In this document: piece by piece, positions 33,891 through 46,393 of the stretch
Layout: every line of letters begins with the position of its first letter
How positions within the stretch are numbered: position 1 is the first letter of the stretch
From: Drosophila persimilis
Taxonomy: Eukaryota; Arthropoda; Insecta; Diptera; Drosophilidae
Reading direction: 5' to 3'
DNA: 64,000 nt
NCBI RefSeq assembly: GCF_003286085.1
Contig: NW_020825346.1
Location: forward strand, 868,001 to 932,000
Notes under the pieces: generated by a model
Seen by the model: only the letters and a program-made list of their open reading frames with translations
Databases searched by the model: none
Told to the model about the DNA's origin: nothing
Position numbers and translations under genes: made by a program

Positions 33891-34533
33891 ATATATACCC
33901 ATCTCTCCTTTCCTTCCTTTCGTGCCTTGTCATGCTCCACTTTAGATTCTAGATTCTAGACTCCTGACAACAACCAAATAACATTTCATTCTTTTCTGTT
34001 CTGTTCTATATACGAGTATAAATATAAATGTATATATACATATAACCAACTGTCTGTCTTTCTCTGTCATTCTCTCTCACTCTCTATCTCTCTATCTATC
34101 TCTGTCTATCTTGTTCTGCCTATTTCCTAACATGTCTTGAACTTTTATTCACTTTATTCTCCCACAACAAACAAACTTTTCGCAACTCGATTTGTTTTCC
34201 GAAATTGAATTGAAAACATAGAGAAAAAACGGTTTCCATCGTTTCTCGTTTCTCCAGATAACCACCCAAAACAAAAAAAAATACCCAATGATTGGCTTGC
34301 ACTTCAGACTTCCCTCCATCGAACATCAAACACCAAACACCAAAACTGTTAATAAGAAATCCTCACATAAACGATTTGCTTGCTTCCTAACCAAAAACGA
34401 ATCAAACCCCATCAAGACTCTCTCTCTCTCTATCTCTCTCTCTGCATGCTCGAATCGAACATCCTTCATCAGCTTCTGGTTATCGATTGCTCGTTTTATG
34501 AATGCCACACGCCTCATGCCACGCATACGCACA

Positions 34534-34568
<35 letters not shown>

Positions 34569-35053
34569 ACTCGACTGACATTAATGGGACTTATCAATAG
34601 ATCGATCGCCTACCGATCATCGCCTAAATTGAACCATCAATACAACTAGAACACAAAACTCTTCATGGTAGTCCAGTAAAATTGAGTAATTTCCATTTCG
34701 TAATCGTACTCGTAGTTCCCCCGTTCGTTTGATCCGTTCGTTCCTTCGTTCGTTCGTTCGTTCGTTCTGTTTGCCAAGTTCAATTTTGTTGTACGATACT
34801 ATTACCAACTTGGAGCCAAGAACCAATGTTGCATAGGGGCAAACTAAGAAGCCGAAGCCCGAACCACAGCCCAAAAAAAAAAAAAAACAGACATCAATCT
34901 CTAAGCCTTAAATCTAAAACATAAATCTAAAGTGTTTCTAATCACAAATTCTTCATGTAAAATTCTCTTTAAATCAAATCAACCAAAACACGAATCACAC
35001 AAACCAAACCAAATATCGAAATCTAAACCAAATAATTGCAATCACAATCGCAG
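33891..35053. other. Non-coding, likely intron
   Basis: Holds CT runs (34,417-34,443), an (AC)n run (34,537-34,567) and a (CGTT)n run (34,746-34,766). The last ~120 bp lack any AG dinucleotide and lead to the putative exon at 35,054. Confidence 0.55.
34537..34567. repeat. (AC)n microsatellite
   Basis: AC dinucleotide run. Confidence 0.95.
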
Positions 35054-35104
35054 CCCCAGGCAAAGCCCTCATTGACCACAAAGCATATGAGCTAGTGGCT
35101 AAAG
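35054..35104 (+). CDS. Putative 51-nt coding microexon (host gene unknown)
   Basis: The acceptor is ATCGCAG|CC and the donor is AAAG|GTAAGC. There is no AG for 119 nt upstream (34933-35051), and a perfect CTAAT branch-point word sits at 34938-34942, a layout typical of a true distal-branch acceptor. Only one of three frames is open; it is entered and left in phase 1 and reads PGKALIDHKAYELVAK with split codons at each side. I do not recognise the protein. The pyrimidine tract is poor, so the exon may be regulated. Confidence 0.42.
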
Positions 35105-35860
35105 GTAAGCTACATATAATAGATCTAAACCAATATACATACATATCTGTATCTTTATGTAAATATTTGGATATTTTCAATGAAATATCTCCAAAAAGTG
35201 TTCTCAATTCTTTAATAAGTATCATATGATCGAAATATTATGAAAGGAATCTAAATTGCTGGTCAATAATTTATGCTTAAGATACATAAGATAATGAAAA
35301 GACTTTGTTCACAGATAGTTTTTTGTGTGCCATCAAATCAACCATTAAAGAACAAAGGATATTCTACAATCCCAAAATAAATGAACCCTAAATAAAACTT
35401 TGATCGATCGATTTCATTATCTTTGAATTATGTACAAAGACATCACGAATGACATATGAATGAATTTAAAATAGTCCATAAATAAATATCAAAGACTTCT
35501 CATCCCCAATCCCCCTTTCGGCTCAAGGGAAATTCCCTCTAAATTATTATCTTCGGTCCCTTCCGGGTTCCGCATTGATTTGTCGCATATACGGATGCTG
35601 TCGCCCCCACGTGGTCCCTCTACCCCGGCTCTACACCCCTCCGCTCTGCTCAGACTCAGGCTCTGACTCCGGGTCACATGCAACTATTCATTTTCAATTA
35701 TCCTGTTAAATTAATGCCTTGTAGTGAACCTCCCATTCTCGACTTCCTTCTAGCATCACCCGCCCAGACCCCGGGCCCGGGCCCGAACCCGACCCCGCCA
35801 TCACCTAGCAACGGCTCCTTTGTCAGCGGCATGATTCAGCTATCTGTGAAAACTTTTTCG

Positions 35861-35880
35861 TATACCCTTAAAGAGGGTAT
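35861..35880. mobile_element. DINE-1/INE-1-like head fragment
   Basis: The palindrome TATACCCTTAAAGAGGGTAT resembles the 5' head of DINE-1-type elements (recalled). The rest is degenerate, so only a fragment is called. Confidence 0.45.
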
Positions 35881-38800
35881 TTATGCTTTCTTCCAGAAGA
35901 GAAAACATTTCTCATCCATTTGAACCATCTGTGGCGATACAAATTGGATGTGTTTTCTTTGTAGGGCGTGTCCGAGACTGATCCACATCCAATGACTATA
36001 TCAACGACTCGGCAAGGGTATCCAGAGTTCCACCTACCGAAGCCCAAATCCTTCCATTCTTGCTTTTTTTTCCCTTCTATCCCTCTGTGTGTTGCTTTTG
36101 TTGCTGGCGACAATTTCAACGGCAGACGGCGGTTTGGCTCTAAAATATTGGTTATTAGCATAGAGCCCAAGGGGCCGACTGGGGCGGGTTATAAGGATAA
36201 GGGAGGGGTGGGGTGGTGCGGGGATGAAAGCTGACAAAGCAGCCAACGCTTTTTGTTGCCTTCATTTTGGGGTCAGGGACTTGTTTTGTCAGCTTTTGCC
36301 TAGCAAATTGCCAGACACACCGACACCCAACCAAAGATTGGGTTTGGGGCTGGGGCTGGGATTCTTGTATAGATAGAACCCGCTTATACATCTATTTATC
36401 CGCTACCCAGAACTTTTACAGGGCCCTCCTCCACGTTGCCTCCTTGGGATGATGCTGCTGCTGCTGCTGCTGCTGCTTTTGCTGTTGCTGCTGCATCTTT
36501 TGTGTTGTGAATCATAGCCAAATGCATTGGACGACACGCCATGGCCAATGGGGCTGACAATGCACAAGGATATGAACAGAACATAACGGAACAGTACAGA
36601 ACGGCAGTAAGATAAGTGCCCCACCCCCATCCCCACACAGTACCCAGTACCCCCATACCAATATACAGCCTTGTCGTTGTCGTCATCGCCCTCTCATCAG
36701 CATCGTCATCAGCCGCCACTGACAGTTTTGGCTTTTGTTCGATGCACACTGCTATGGCCGGAGCCGGAGCCGGAGCCTCAGTTCCGCTGCGTTCTGTTCC
36801 GTTCCGTTCCGTTCGGGTCTCTTCTCTTCTGTTCCGTTCCGTTCAGTTCAGCGAAAGCTAATTTAGCGTTAATCGAAATGTATTCACACTGGCCCCCCCT
36901 TTGAACCCACGCTCTGTACTACCCTCTCGGTACAAGCAATCATCGCCGCCCCTCTGCCCCTCTCTAACGCTCTCTATCATCTGTACCCACTCTGATTGCA
37001 TTAACTTGATGGCTGCACTGGCTTGTCACTAATTAGTTTTCAATCCTTGCCAGCTCCCTGGACAAAACAACAAAAAAATACTCGTACTAAAACTGCTGTC
37101 AGTCATGGCTTGATAGTTAATGACATAATGGGGTTACAAACCAGCTCGATGGCGAGGGCGAGGGCGAGGCCAAGGGTGTACTAATCATTTCTTGAAATCA
37201 TCGACTTGCTATGTTCTAAGAGCAACATATGCATAGAAATCTATTCCCATTCAAAAGAGGAGGCAGTAATTACTACCTCTACACAGCAGGTCCTGCTAGT
37301 ACTTCTATGCTCCGTGGGAATGCCTTCAATCATCAACGTTTTCGACATCATCCAACACTTTCCTTCTGCTTAAACATTCCTTGTTTGTGTCGGTTGATGG
37401 CCAAACCATAATAGACTCCAAGAGCTGCTTCCAGAGGCCAATTTCTGGGCACTTGAACCGTAATCAAGGCACTTCGGAAATGGAGTTTTTCCCCCATCCA
37501 ATCGAAGCGCTTTTCGCCCACCTGCATAATCTCCGGTGTTGTGGTAACAAACCGTTTTGTGGTAGTGATTGCCTTCGCCAATCTGAATCACTTCGGTTTG
37601 GCAGCCGCCTGGTCCTGTCGTCGTCGTGATGTTCATTAATTGACCGCAACAGTTGGCGATTGCAGCAGCACTGTGCCATATCCTCTAGTAATTGGTGCAC
37701 TTCTTCTCTGTCTCGGGCTGCTGTTTCTGCGTTCTCTCCTGCTGCTGGTACTTTCTCATCCTCGAGGTCTTCAGACTATTCAAAAAACTTAAGCCGACAG
37801 TGAGATACCCGCTACTTGGATTTATTTCTTGTGCATTCAGATCTATATATCCGAAAAACGCTTTTAAATAATTCCAGATTAGTTGTAATCTCAGTGCTCA
37901 AGAGGTTGCCATATTGCCGAATAGATAGAAAGACGTTTATGCTGATCAAGAATACATGTATGTATGCATACTCGTATTTTTAATGCGGCCTGCAAGGACT
38001 TTCGTCTGCTCCTTACATATGCTAGAGCATGCTAGTTCCTCCTGTAAGTAATTTACGAGTACCGTGTATAAATAAGGGGGAGGTAGGTCGGAAAATGGTC
38101 CATTTGTTGTCATTGGGGCTTGAAACAGCTTCAGCTCTACGGCTCTATACCTGCCCCTCTGCCTCTGCCTCTGCATCCGTCTCCGCCACCGCCATCGCCA
38201 TTTTTATCGTTCATTGTGTGCCCTAGTATGTGTGTGTGTGTGTGCGCGCGTGCGAAAACCGGATGTTGGCATATGGCTCCTCGACGCAGTTGTGAGTGAA
38301 AAAAAAACCATTGGGCATACGCCCCGTGTGCCAGCACATACATAGACACCCATACACAGGCACGGACTGAGGCTGAGGCTCAGTAAGATGCATTTGTGTG
38401 GCACTCTTTCTCTCTCTTGCTTTCTCTCTCTGTCTCTGTCTGTCTGCCTGTCTGTCTGTCGGTGTGTGTGTGCTTAACTAATATGCAACGAACGTCGCTC
38501 TGACACGTTGCAATTGTCGCCTGTTGTTGTTTCCCCCGTTTTTGCCGGCGTTGTTCCTCATTGTTCCTTACATTTGTATGGTGATTTTCACTCCCGGTTT
38601 TGTTTTTGCTTTTGATTTTTTTTCTTTACTTTTTGCTTTTTCCGTACTGCTCGCTCCTCGTGGGTTTTGTTTTGTCTTGAGCGGGGCTGAAGCAATAAAT
38701 GTTTGCTGTGGCCAAATATGGGGCCTGGCATTGTGTGGAGTAGAGTGGAGTGAAGTGAAGCGAATGGGGAAAAGGGTTTACGTACACAACAGCAAAGGAC

Positions 38801-41684
38801 AATGTAGTACTCCGGTGTTCGGACAGGGTGAAAACGGCGGCATCGAAGTATATCATACCCTTGGAAAGGGAGGAAAAGCATAGACAAAGGGTCAACGGGT
38901 AATGGATAGGTTTAGAATGCCCTTCTCTTAGGTTTTTCTTGGATTTATGGAGTTTAACGCGTTCAATAAGGATTATATATACAAGATCAGAAAAGGCAAG
39001 CTAGAAAGCACATTGATGGTATATTTCCCCCCACGAAAGAGCGGGGGCTAGGCAAAAAATACAGTTAACAGTTTACTGTTAACAATTCATTTCTTTAAAT
39101 TGCAACATAGCCATTCATAGCCATTCATGGTATGCCTCTTGGTACATTTGTATCATTCATGGCTCTATTTATTGTCATTCATCTCTGAATGTTGTTCTCT
39201 TGGGAATCCATTGAGTTCAACGAGAATTTCTATTAAATTCCATTCGATTTTAAGCGAAAATTCCTTCATATCTGCATCTGTATTTTATTTATAGACTTCG
39301 TTCCATAAAGAGATATAAATATCATTCTCTTTCAAACGTAGTCCATCTTTCATTTATCTTTTATCCCTCGTATTCCTTCTGTAGACATTGGATATGTCTG
39401 TCCCAAATTGTTAATATCCAAAGTAGCAAAGTGGTTGTCGCGATCTCGTTTGACTCCTGCACTCCTTCTCGTCTCACTCCCTTCGTTCTATTCTTCATAT
39501 TTTTGCCATATCCTCGGCATCTCTTTCAAGCCTGGACCCCAACTGATTGGGGATTTGAAAGCATAAATCAACTTATCCCTGAGATTTGTGCTATCTTAAC
39601 CCCAATCTTACAACACTGCCGCACACGGATGCAATTTCAGGATGACCTCGGCCAAATCCGGCTTAAATATAGCCCGCAGATATATCCTCGGACATACAAA
39701 CACGGCGGCATTTCAGATCGTTTAGGTATTCAACCCGTTTGCGAGGATATAAAACTTGCTTAATTTCCATAAACCAGCAACTGTTGCGAGGCACAGACAT
39801 GTGGCACAGAGAAAAAGGGCGGGGGAGCCCTGCACCTGCAGCGAATGTATCTGTATCTGTGAGAGTCCTGTATGATTGTGTGTGCGTGTGTGTGTGTGCG
39901 ACAGGTAAGTGAATTTATGTTGCACACGCTATGCGAAACATGCCACTGCATTTGCCTATAAAAACGTGGCCAGCAATAAGAGGACCAGAAGAGCACAGTA
40001 CAGCACAGGACTGCGCAGCCCTGCCCTGGCCCAAGGCTGGCGGCAACATCCTGAAACATCCTGGCAGCAGTGTCGCCCCAAACGGTTGCACAGAAATGAA
40101 ACGAAAACTTTCACAGCCCCGAAAGCGGGGCAGAAATATTATTTATTTGCTGCCGGTCGAGTCCTGCCTCCTGCCTCCTACCTCCGCCACACCTGTGAGG
40201 GGTTCGGTGAGGGGCATGTGACCGGCCGCCCCCCGCATCCACCCTTTGTGCGGCTCACTTTACCCTTCTTTATCCCCATTTCAACTGCACTTTGGCCATT
40301 TGGATTGCCATTTCGTTTGCCCCTTTCTCTGTCTGTCTCTCTCGCTGCGTGCAACGCATATAAATCGTTCAGGGGTACAGGGACCATGGCATTGCACCGC
40401 ACCGCACCCCACCCCCTCCTCAGCCATTTGCCACACAATGGCAGAGGCAACCGAAATGGGAATAAAAGTCTATGCGACTTTGCAACTCGTGAAATTAGAT
40501 TGAAATTGCAAACTACTCGCAGGCCCCCTCCGGCCAACGAAGAAATCCTTTAATGGTGGCCATGCCCTGAACATGCCCACATACATCATTTGTGCATGCC
40601 GAGAATCGAAATTGTGGGTTCGAGTGTTGGCTTGCAACATTGCAACCATTGTTTGGCTCAAAAATTGCCATCCGTTGCTGGTCTTTAAGCGACGATTTGC
40701 CATACTATTCTACAGCTCAAGCAAGTGCTCGAAAAAGTGAATAGTACTACCATCGAATCCAATTCCACATCTTTGAGATCAAGAGACCATGCACTGCATC
40801 AAATAGGGAATGAAAATGCGGAGCCGTAGCAATCTGTGAGACAACCCACTTTCTCAGAGCCACATCGATCCTGCTGCCAGGAATCCAACAACCCCACAAC
40901 GTCCAGAAAGAGATCTACATTAGATCCCTGCAGAAACAGGCAACCGAATCAATACGGTGGGATTCAGCTTTCTATTTCCATGGATTCGCTCATCCAAAAC
41001 GGACTGCACAAATCGGGTATAGTCAGTTTTACTGTGTCAAATTCGAAAATTTCGGTTTTTTCTTCTCGCTCACTCTCTACTTGCTTTTCTGGTAGAGAGA
41101 ATGAGCAAGCCTGCGTACACATGACATATTCGTGGTAGATAGTATAGCAATGGAAAATTCAATCAGTTCGAGCTGAGTGTCCAGAGCCTGAGAGGCGTCC
41201 CTCCTTCCGAGCTATGAACTAAAATTAGATAGCACGACCTACAGTACAGGACACATGCTAGTCCATCGCAGTCATGCGTGCGTGTATATTGGATACTCGT
41301 ACGAATATCTATATTTTATACATCAATCTGTGACCCATGCGAGTCATTGATTTTCTTTGGGCTCGCAATTGACTTGGTCTTCGAAGCAATTTGCTTTTGT
41401 CCTTCGTGTCAGTGCGCCTCATTCTGCTTCTGCCTCTGCTTTCATTTCATCCTTCTCTTCATGTTCAAATTACTTTTTATTTTACAATATTCCCTGCCAT
41501 ATTCCCCTGCCTACTCTCCATGCCCGAGTGATATGTACATGTACATGGGCATGGGCTTTGTTTTTGCCTATGCGCTCAAGGATATCAAATTTTTAACCAC
41601 GCGTCACACATGACAGCACAGTCCACAGTACGCAGCCCACAGGACACCGACTGGCAGCCGACTGACAGAGGCTGAGCTACTTTT

Positions 41685-41719
41685 GGTGGTGGTGGTGGTG
41701 GTGGTGTTGGTGGTGGTGG
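41685..41719. repeat. (GGT)n repeat
   Basis: GGT triplets with one GTT interruption. Confidence 0.9.
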
Positions 41720-43371
41720 AGAAGGCACTGGGGAGACTCGAGTCTGGGAGTCCGAGTTCTTGCGGTGTGACTCACACAACTTGAAAATGAAACCGAATTT
41801 CTCGTCGACACTGTGGCACCTACCACCACCTGCCATCGCCTGCCGCCACCTGACAGGATGTGCCCGATGACCGTCGGGTCCAGGACCAGGACCAGGACCA
41901 GGACATGGACATGCACTGACAAGTAACCAACTATGACTAAAATGTCACTCTCACAATCCGTCCGGAAGTAGAGAAGATGGTGCTGCACTCGTGGCTTAAG
42001 TTTAGGAAGGGTTCTTCACTTTGGCAGAGCCTAAAGTTTTGCTATGCCAGGCATTGGGATGGCTGACTCTTCTTTTAGAAATTGCTCAGCAAAGATTACA
42101 CATGCCTTGATTTGTTATAGAATTATTATATGTACGAGTATTTGGGGCAGCAACTGAGAGTGTTGTGTGACACCTTGGCATGAAGGTTGAAGGATTGTTT
42201 TCATTAGGGAATTGCTCTTCACACTTTATTATTTACTTACATACATAGATAATCAATTGTTAGTTCTTGCTTTCTACCATTCTCGCATTTTCTGGCGTTT
42301 TCCAACTCTTTTCCCCCCTCCCAATTTTTGACAACACTTTGATCGATTTCTTGCCCAGGAGGAATCAGCGTAAGAGCTTGAATTAATTGGCGATTCTCAT
42401 GAAGTGCCTTGGGGTCGTCTTAATCTGTTTCTTGATTCCAATCGGATTTTAGTGTACTTTCATCGCTTAATATCCAATTTGAATCGAGTTCTTGGAGCTT
42501 AGGTTCTTCTCTGGAGTTTTCCAAATTGTTGGCCGCATTTTTGGCCACATTTTTTTGCCTGAGCTTTCCGCCCTTCCCCCCAACGTTCCGTTCCCTGTGG
42601 CGCTGTTTTCATTTACTTCACCCACTGATTCGCTTTTGCCTTTTTCCACAATGCCTGGCTTTGTTTTGCATATGACAAACACATTTCGCTTGGACTCCCC
42701 ACCGCTGTCGCCCCCTTGTGGACGGGGCTTTGTTTGTTCCCGAGGAGTTGAACCCTTTTTTCGTTTTCCTTTCCCTTGCCCTTTATTTCTTGTTTTTGTT
42801 TTTGTTTATTGTGCAACACTGGGCCCAGTGTGGGTCGGCGAGTGCTGGCTTTTTGTTTTCTTAATGTTTAGTTCTCACTTTCACGCAATGTTTTCATTAG
42901 AATGCCCCCCAAAAAAAACCACACACACACACAACCACAGAAAGAAGAAGAAAAACTGGCCAGAAAAACATAAACAAAGGAGACAAAACAATAACGACCA
43001 TACAATCGCAAGGTAGAGCGGAGTACCTTTCTGCTGTCTAAGCAGGCTGAAGTGCTCTGATTGTTCAGAGGAGTTGTACTACGGATTTCAAACGGAAAAA
43101 TATCTATGCACATACACAACTTGTATTCTGTCAGCAAATGCCGTCAGCTTATTCCTCGGATCCCCCAAATAGTCAAGTGTGGTCTGCTTTTAATTTCAAA
43201 AACATGCTCGTGCTGGCACCTCGTTTATGGTCGAATATGGGACCATGTTCAAACGGTAGCCCTGGAGTCTATGCCCGAGCTTCGGGACCTTACAATATCT
43301 AACAAGCGAACACACAGCATCCGACAGACCACGGCAGCCCACAGGCTTTTTATAGGTATTTTTTAGCACTT

Positions 43372-43377
43372 TTTATT
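43372..43377 (-). terminator. Poly-A signal AATAAA of the ZAD gene
   Basis: AATAAA on the minus strand, about 260 nt below the stop codon of the ZAD gene and beyond its 3'UTR intron. Confidence 0.55.
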
Positions 43378-43461
43378 ATTTAAAGGCTTTAGAAATTCAT
43401 TGCTTTCATAAACAATCACATTGGCTGTTGAGCTTCAGGCTGGTACGTCTTTAGAGGGATC

Positions 43462-43520
43462 CTGTGAAAGATATCGAAGAGATAATTATTAAAGAAGTGG
43501 CAGCTTAGAGTAAGCCTTAC
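43462..43520 (-). other. 59-nt 3'UTR intron of the ZAD gene
   Basis: Donor CAGCG|GTAAGG and acceptor TTTCACAG|G on the minus strand, with length at the modal Drosophila intron size. It lies about 110 nt downstream of the stop. Confidence 0.55.
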
Positions 43521-43633
43521 CGCTGGAGTGTTGGTATATTGAGTAGATTGAGATCGATTTCAGGTTCAGTGTGAAGTTAAATGTAGTCTTGTAAATGTAG
43601 ATGCAAGCACAGATCGATCAGATGGTCATCGCT

Positions 43634-43978
43634 CTAGTCATTAGACACGTTTGGGGCCATCGGGGCCGCATCGGAGGAATCGTCGCCGTCCTTTTGTGTA
43701 TCTTCTTTATCTTTTTGAGGAACTTTTTCTGTATCTTGGGCAGGACGCTCGGACTGCCAGAGACGATGGATTTCCTCGATACGAGCAAAGCATTCTAGGC
43801 AGATCACTTTGGGGCGAATATCCTCCTGTGAAATGGTGAGATCCAAATGGAATTGGAGTTTCTCAATTAGCTTCAACGCGGAGGCTCTATCGCTGTACAA
43901 GTGGATCACGATGCTGTGTGCCTGAACGCACAGGCGGCAGATGTAGCCCACGATTTTTGCATTTGCAATGCTTCCCAT
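43634..43978 (-). CDS. ZAD-domain protein, short, without zinc fingers
   Basis: 114 residues starting at ATG 43978. Residues ~11-85 match the zinc-finger-associated domain. The zinc ligands are C14/C17 (CRLC) and C60/C63 (CLEC), with the helix LKLIEKLQFHLDL and the wording ISQEDIRPKVICLECFARIEEIH between and around them. ZAD is an arthropod dimerisation module, normally followed by C2H2 fingers. Here a charged tail (KDKEDTQKDGDDSSD) and a stop follow instead. No donor was seen that would splice to a finger-coding exon. Such a protein could dimerise with full-length ZAD factors (inference). It is probably nested in an intron of a plus-strand gene. Confidence 0.8.
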   Translation of the reverse strand: MGSIANAKIVGYICRLCVQAHSIVIHLYSDRASALKLIEKLQFHLDLTISQEDIRPKVICLECFARIEEIHRLWQSERPAQDTEKVPQKDKEDTQKDGDDSSDAAPMAPNVSND

Positions 43979-46183
43979 TCTGCTGAGCTAAGACCTGAGT
44001 CCAATTTATCGTAGTCTCCACTTAAAGCTGTCCTGCGCAGACGGATTTCGATGCTCCCGGAAAAGTTTTTCCTTTTTTTTCACGCTTTTTGTTCTGTCGT
44101 AGCGTTGCCAATCTCTTCAAATACGCAGCGCAATCGGACTGCCAACCTGGTTCAAGAATCGGCGTAAGAAATATGCAGAAATACCAAAATCACACATTTA
44201 TACACACAACTATCGACTTAATAGCAGTGCCTCGCGGTGGCCGATATCACTACCGATATCCGAATAAGCGGAAATTACGAAATTTAGCAGAAGCGCGCTA
44301 TTGCGTAATGAGAACAGCTGATTTTTGTATTTACTGACGACGATAGCAACAAAATTATGGAGAACGACAGAAAAATAAACGACAGAGACTTGACGCTAGT
44401 ATGAAATTATTATTTTTAAAAATTTCTTTGTAGAGCTGGTGACAGCTATTCCTTACACGATGAAAACCATCGAATTTCTCCTCCCTTCTATATCCAGCAG
44501 AGACTCTATGGCTACTAGGGCTCACCAAAAATCGAACGATACATTTAGTTTAACGCACTTGTTTTAGGCGCATGTTTAGGCATTATTTTTAGGCGCAAAA
44601 TTTTAATTTTATTTTATCTTCTTATTCGTGGTGAAAGTTGCACCGATAGGTCGAATAGACGCACCTGCGTTCTAGAAGAATTTACCCTAGTGTAAACACG
44701 AGTTATCTTAGTGACGATGTTTCAGCGATAACTTTGCAGATGAATAATCGATGGCTGTAGCTGCACATCGAATCAATGCTGGAGCCAACATATGACATAT
44801 ACAAGGAAAACCTTCTCCCAGATCCATAAAATTGTCTGAAGCATCCGCAGTCGGATAGGATAGCAGGATAGGCCTGTCTCGAAGAGATGGCAGTAGCTAC
44901 ATGTGATCGGTGGGATTCTAAGTGGAAGAGAAGTACATATGCGGAACAGAGTAGTATTTTGCGGTAGGGGATTGGTCGCTAAAGGGTTTCCAGATGCAGA
45001 AGGGGAGAAACGCGTTAAGTTGGCTGTGTTTCGGTTGGAATGGGGTTTTCGGGGGGCGTGCGAAGGAGGGGGCGGCAGAGGTGAGTTTTGGGTTGACTTT
45101 AGGTCCGCTGATGTTTTCATTTCGTTGCCTGTGGAACAACACCGGTGTGGGCGAACTTTTAATGGGTGGATGGAGCACATGCTGAATCGGGCAGGAGCCA
45201 AGGCGGAATCCTTTTGGACCAGCCTGGCATCCACGCCGACATCCCCCTTGGCAGGAAACCCTCTCCCCGACTGCCATTCAACATCTGTCTTTGGCGGCTC
45301 TTTTGTTTATTCTACTTTGGCACATTTTGGAAACAATAAAGCAAAACTTTGAGCTCTTTGTGTCCTGCCGCTGCTCATCCCGAGCCGCATCCTTTGACGC
45401 CACCTTCTGTCCTGTCCTGTTCTGTTCTGTTCTGTTCTGCCCTTTTCCTGGGTGTCCTGTCTCCTGGCAATATCTCTATCGGAACAGCATTGACGCGTCG
45501 CTGCCAGTGCCGACTGCGCTGCAAGCTGGCCATAAAAAGGGAATTACGGCAAAAAGATCCGAAAACAAAAGGCAAAGTTGCCTCCAAAGTCCCACCCATC
45601 CACCCATCCACACAGCACCCTGTCCCTTCATTTATGAAAGGCAGAAAAAAAGAGAGAGAGGGCAGAGAGCCATCTCCCTTCTCCCAACTTTTCTGATATT
45701 TATGCGACTTGTTTTTTTATTTTCAGCAATTTTCGTTTATCGATTTTTCTTTCGGGTTAACTTTGGGGGAGTGAAAAGAGGTGCAAAGCGGTGTGGATAT
45801 AGGGGATGGGGTTCACATTTTGAGCCAAGGGTTGGGCCTATCCCCCATTCTCACGGAATGAGTTTTGGCTAAAGATTCCAAAGATTTTTCACAGATTTTT
45901 TAAAATACCAGAGTGGAAATTTACCCTTTTTTTTGTGTAGGAAAACGAAAACGACCCAGGAAAATTGCTGAACAACTTGATATATGTACATCTTTAAGGG
46001 GGGATCTTAAATTGTAAGAAATAGGCACCACCTGTAAGGCCTGTAACCAGACTCCATACTCGTCTGTTTCATGTCCTCTGCTCCATTTAGCTGAAATTGG
46101 TCTCCTTCGAGCGTTCCCTTGCAGCCTCAGCCACAGCCTGTGTCTTGGCTCTGACTTTGTGGCTTTTAAATTGCTTATTTGGC
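43979..46183. other. Upstream of the ZAD gene, non-coding
   Basis: The first ~400 bp should hold the ZAD gene promoter; it has TATCGACT and CCGATATC words but no clear TATA box. Positions 44,520-44,760 are AT-rich with TTAGGCG repeated. A (CTGTT)n pentamer lies at 45,411-45,438. No gene is supported. Confidence 0.5.
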
Positions 46184-46393
46184 TTAGTCGTCATCCTTGT
46201 CGTAGTAGTCGTAGTACTCGTCAGCGCCATATCCAGCTTGATGGGGTAACCGCAACGTGCCGAGCGGTTTAATAACCCTGGCAACGTCGGGTTTCACTCT
46301 CGGCTTAACAGGCGCGTGGCTGCTAGCCCAAGCCACAGCCGCAGCCACAGCGACAGCCACAGCCACAGCCAGGTGGAGATGGAAATGGTTGCT
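46184..46393 (-). CDS. Putative last exon of a small secreted acidic-tail peptide
   Basis: The acceptor CTGCATTCTGCTTCCTAG|AGC is strong. The exon reads in phase 0: an Ala/Val signal-like core (LAVAVAVAVAAAVAWASS), then a Lys/Pro/Val-rich part (HAPVKPRVKPDVARVIKPLG), and an acidic tail (ADEYYDYYDKDDD) before TAA at 46184-46186. There is no in-frame Met in the exon, so a short first exon with the ATG must lie at higher coordinates. One weak option is the ATG at ~46,760 with a GTTAAG donor. The host gene is not recognised. Confidence 0.45.
   Translation of the reverse strand, partial: SNHFHLHLAVAVAVAVAAAVAWASSHAPVKPRVKPDVARVIKPLGTLRLPHQAGYGADEYYDYYDKDDD

Larger units (their letters stand above)
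35105..43371. other. Non-coding, likely intron of a plus-strand gene
   Basis: Repeat-rich. It has a DINE-1-like head at 35861-35880, GTTCC-type pentamers (36,791-36,849), a coding-like but frame-shifting island on the minus strand (37,348-37,787), a palindrome (39,064-39,083), a CAG|GTAAGT junction (39,904/39,905) and a (GGT)n run (41,685-41,719). No other gene is supported. Confidence 0.5.

Noticed and set aside
40836..41138. 100-codon plus-strand frame with mixed composition
   Set aside because: GTG start, and the second half runs through an inverted-repeat-containing patch; no protein family is recognisable.
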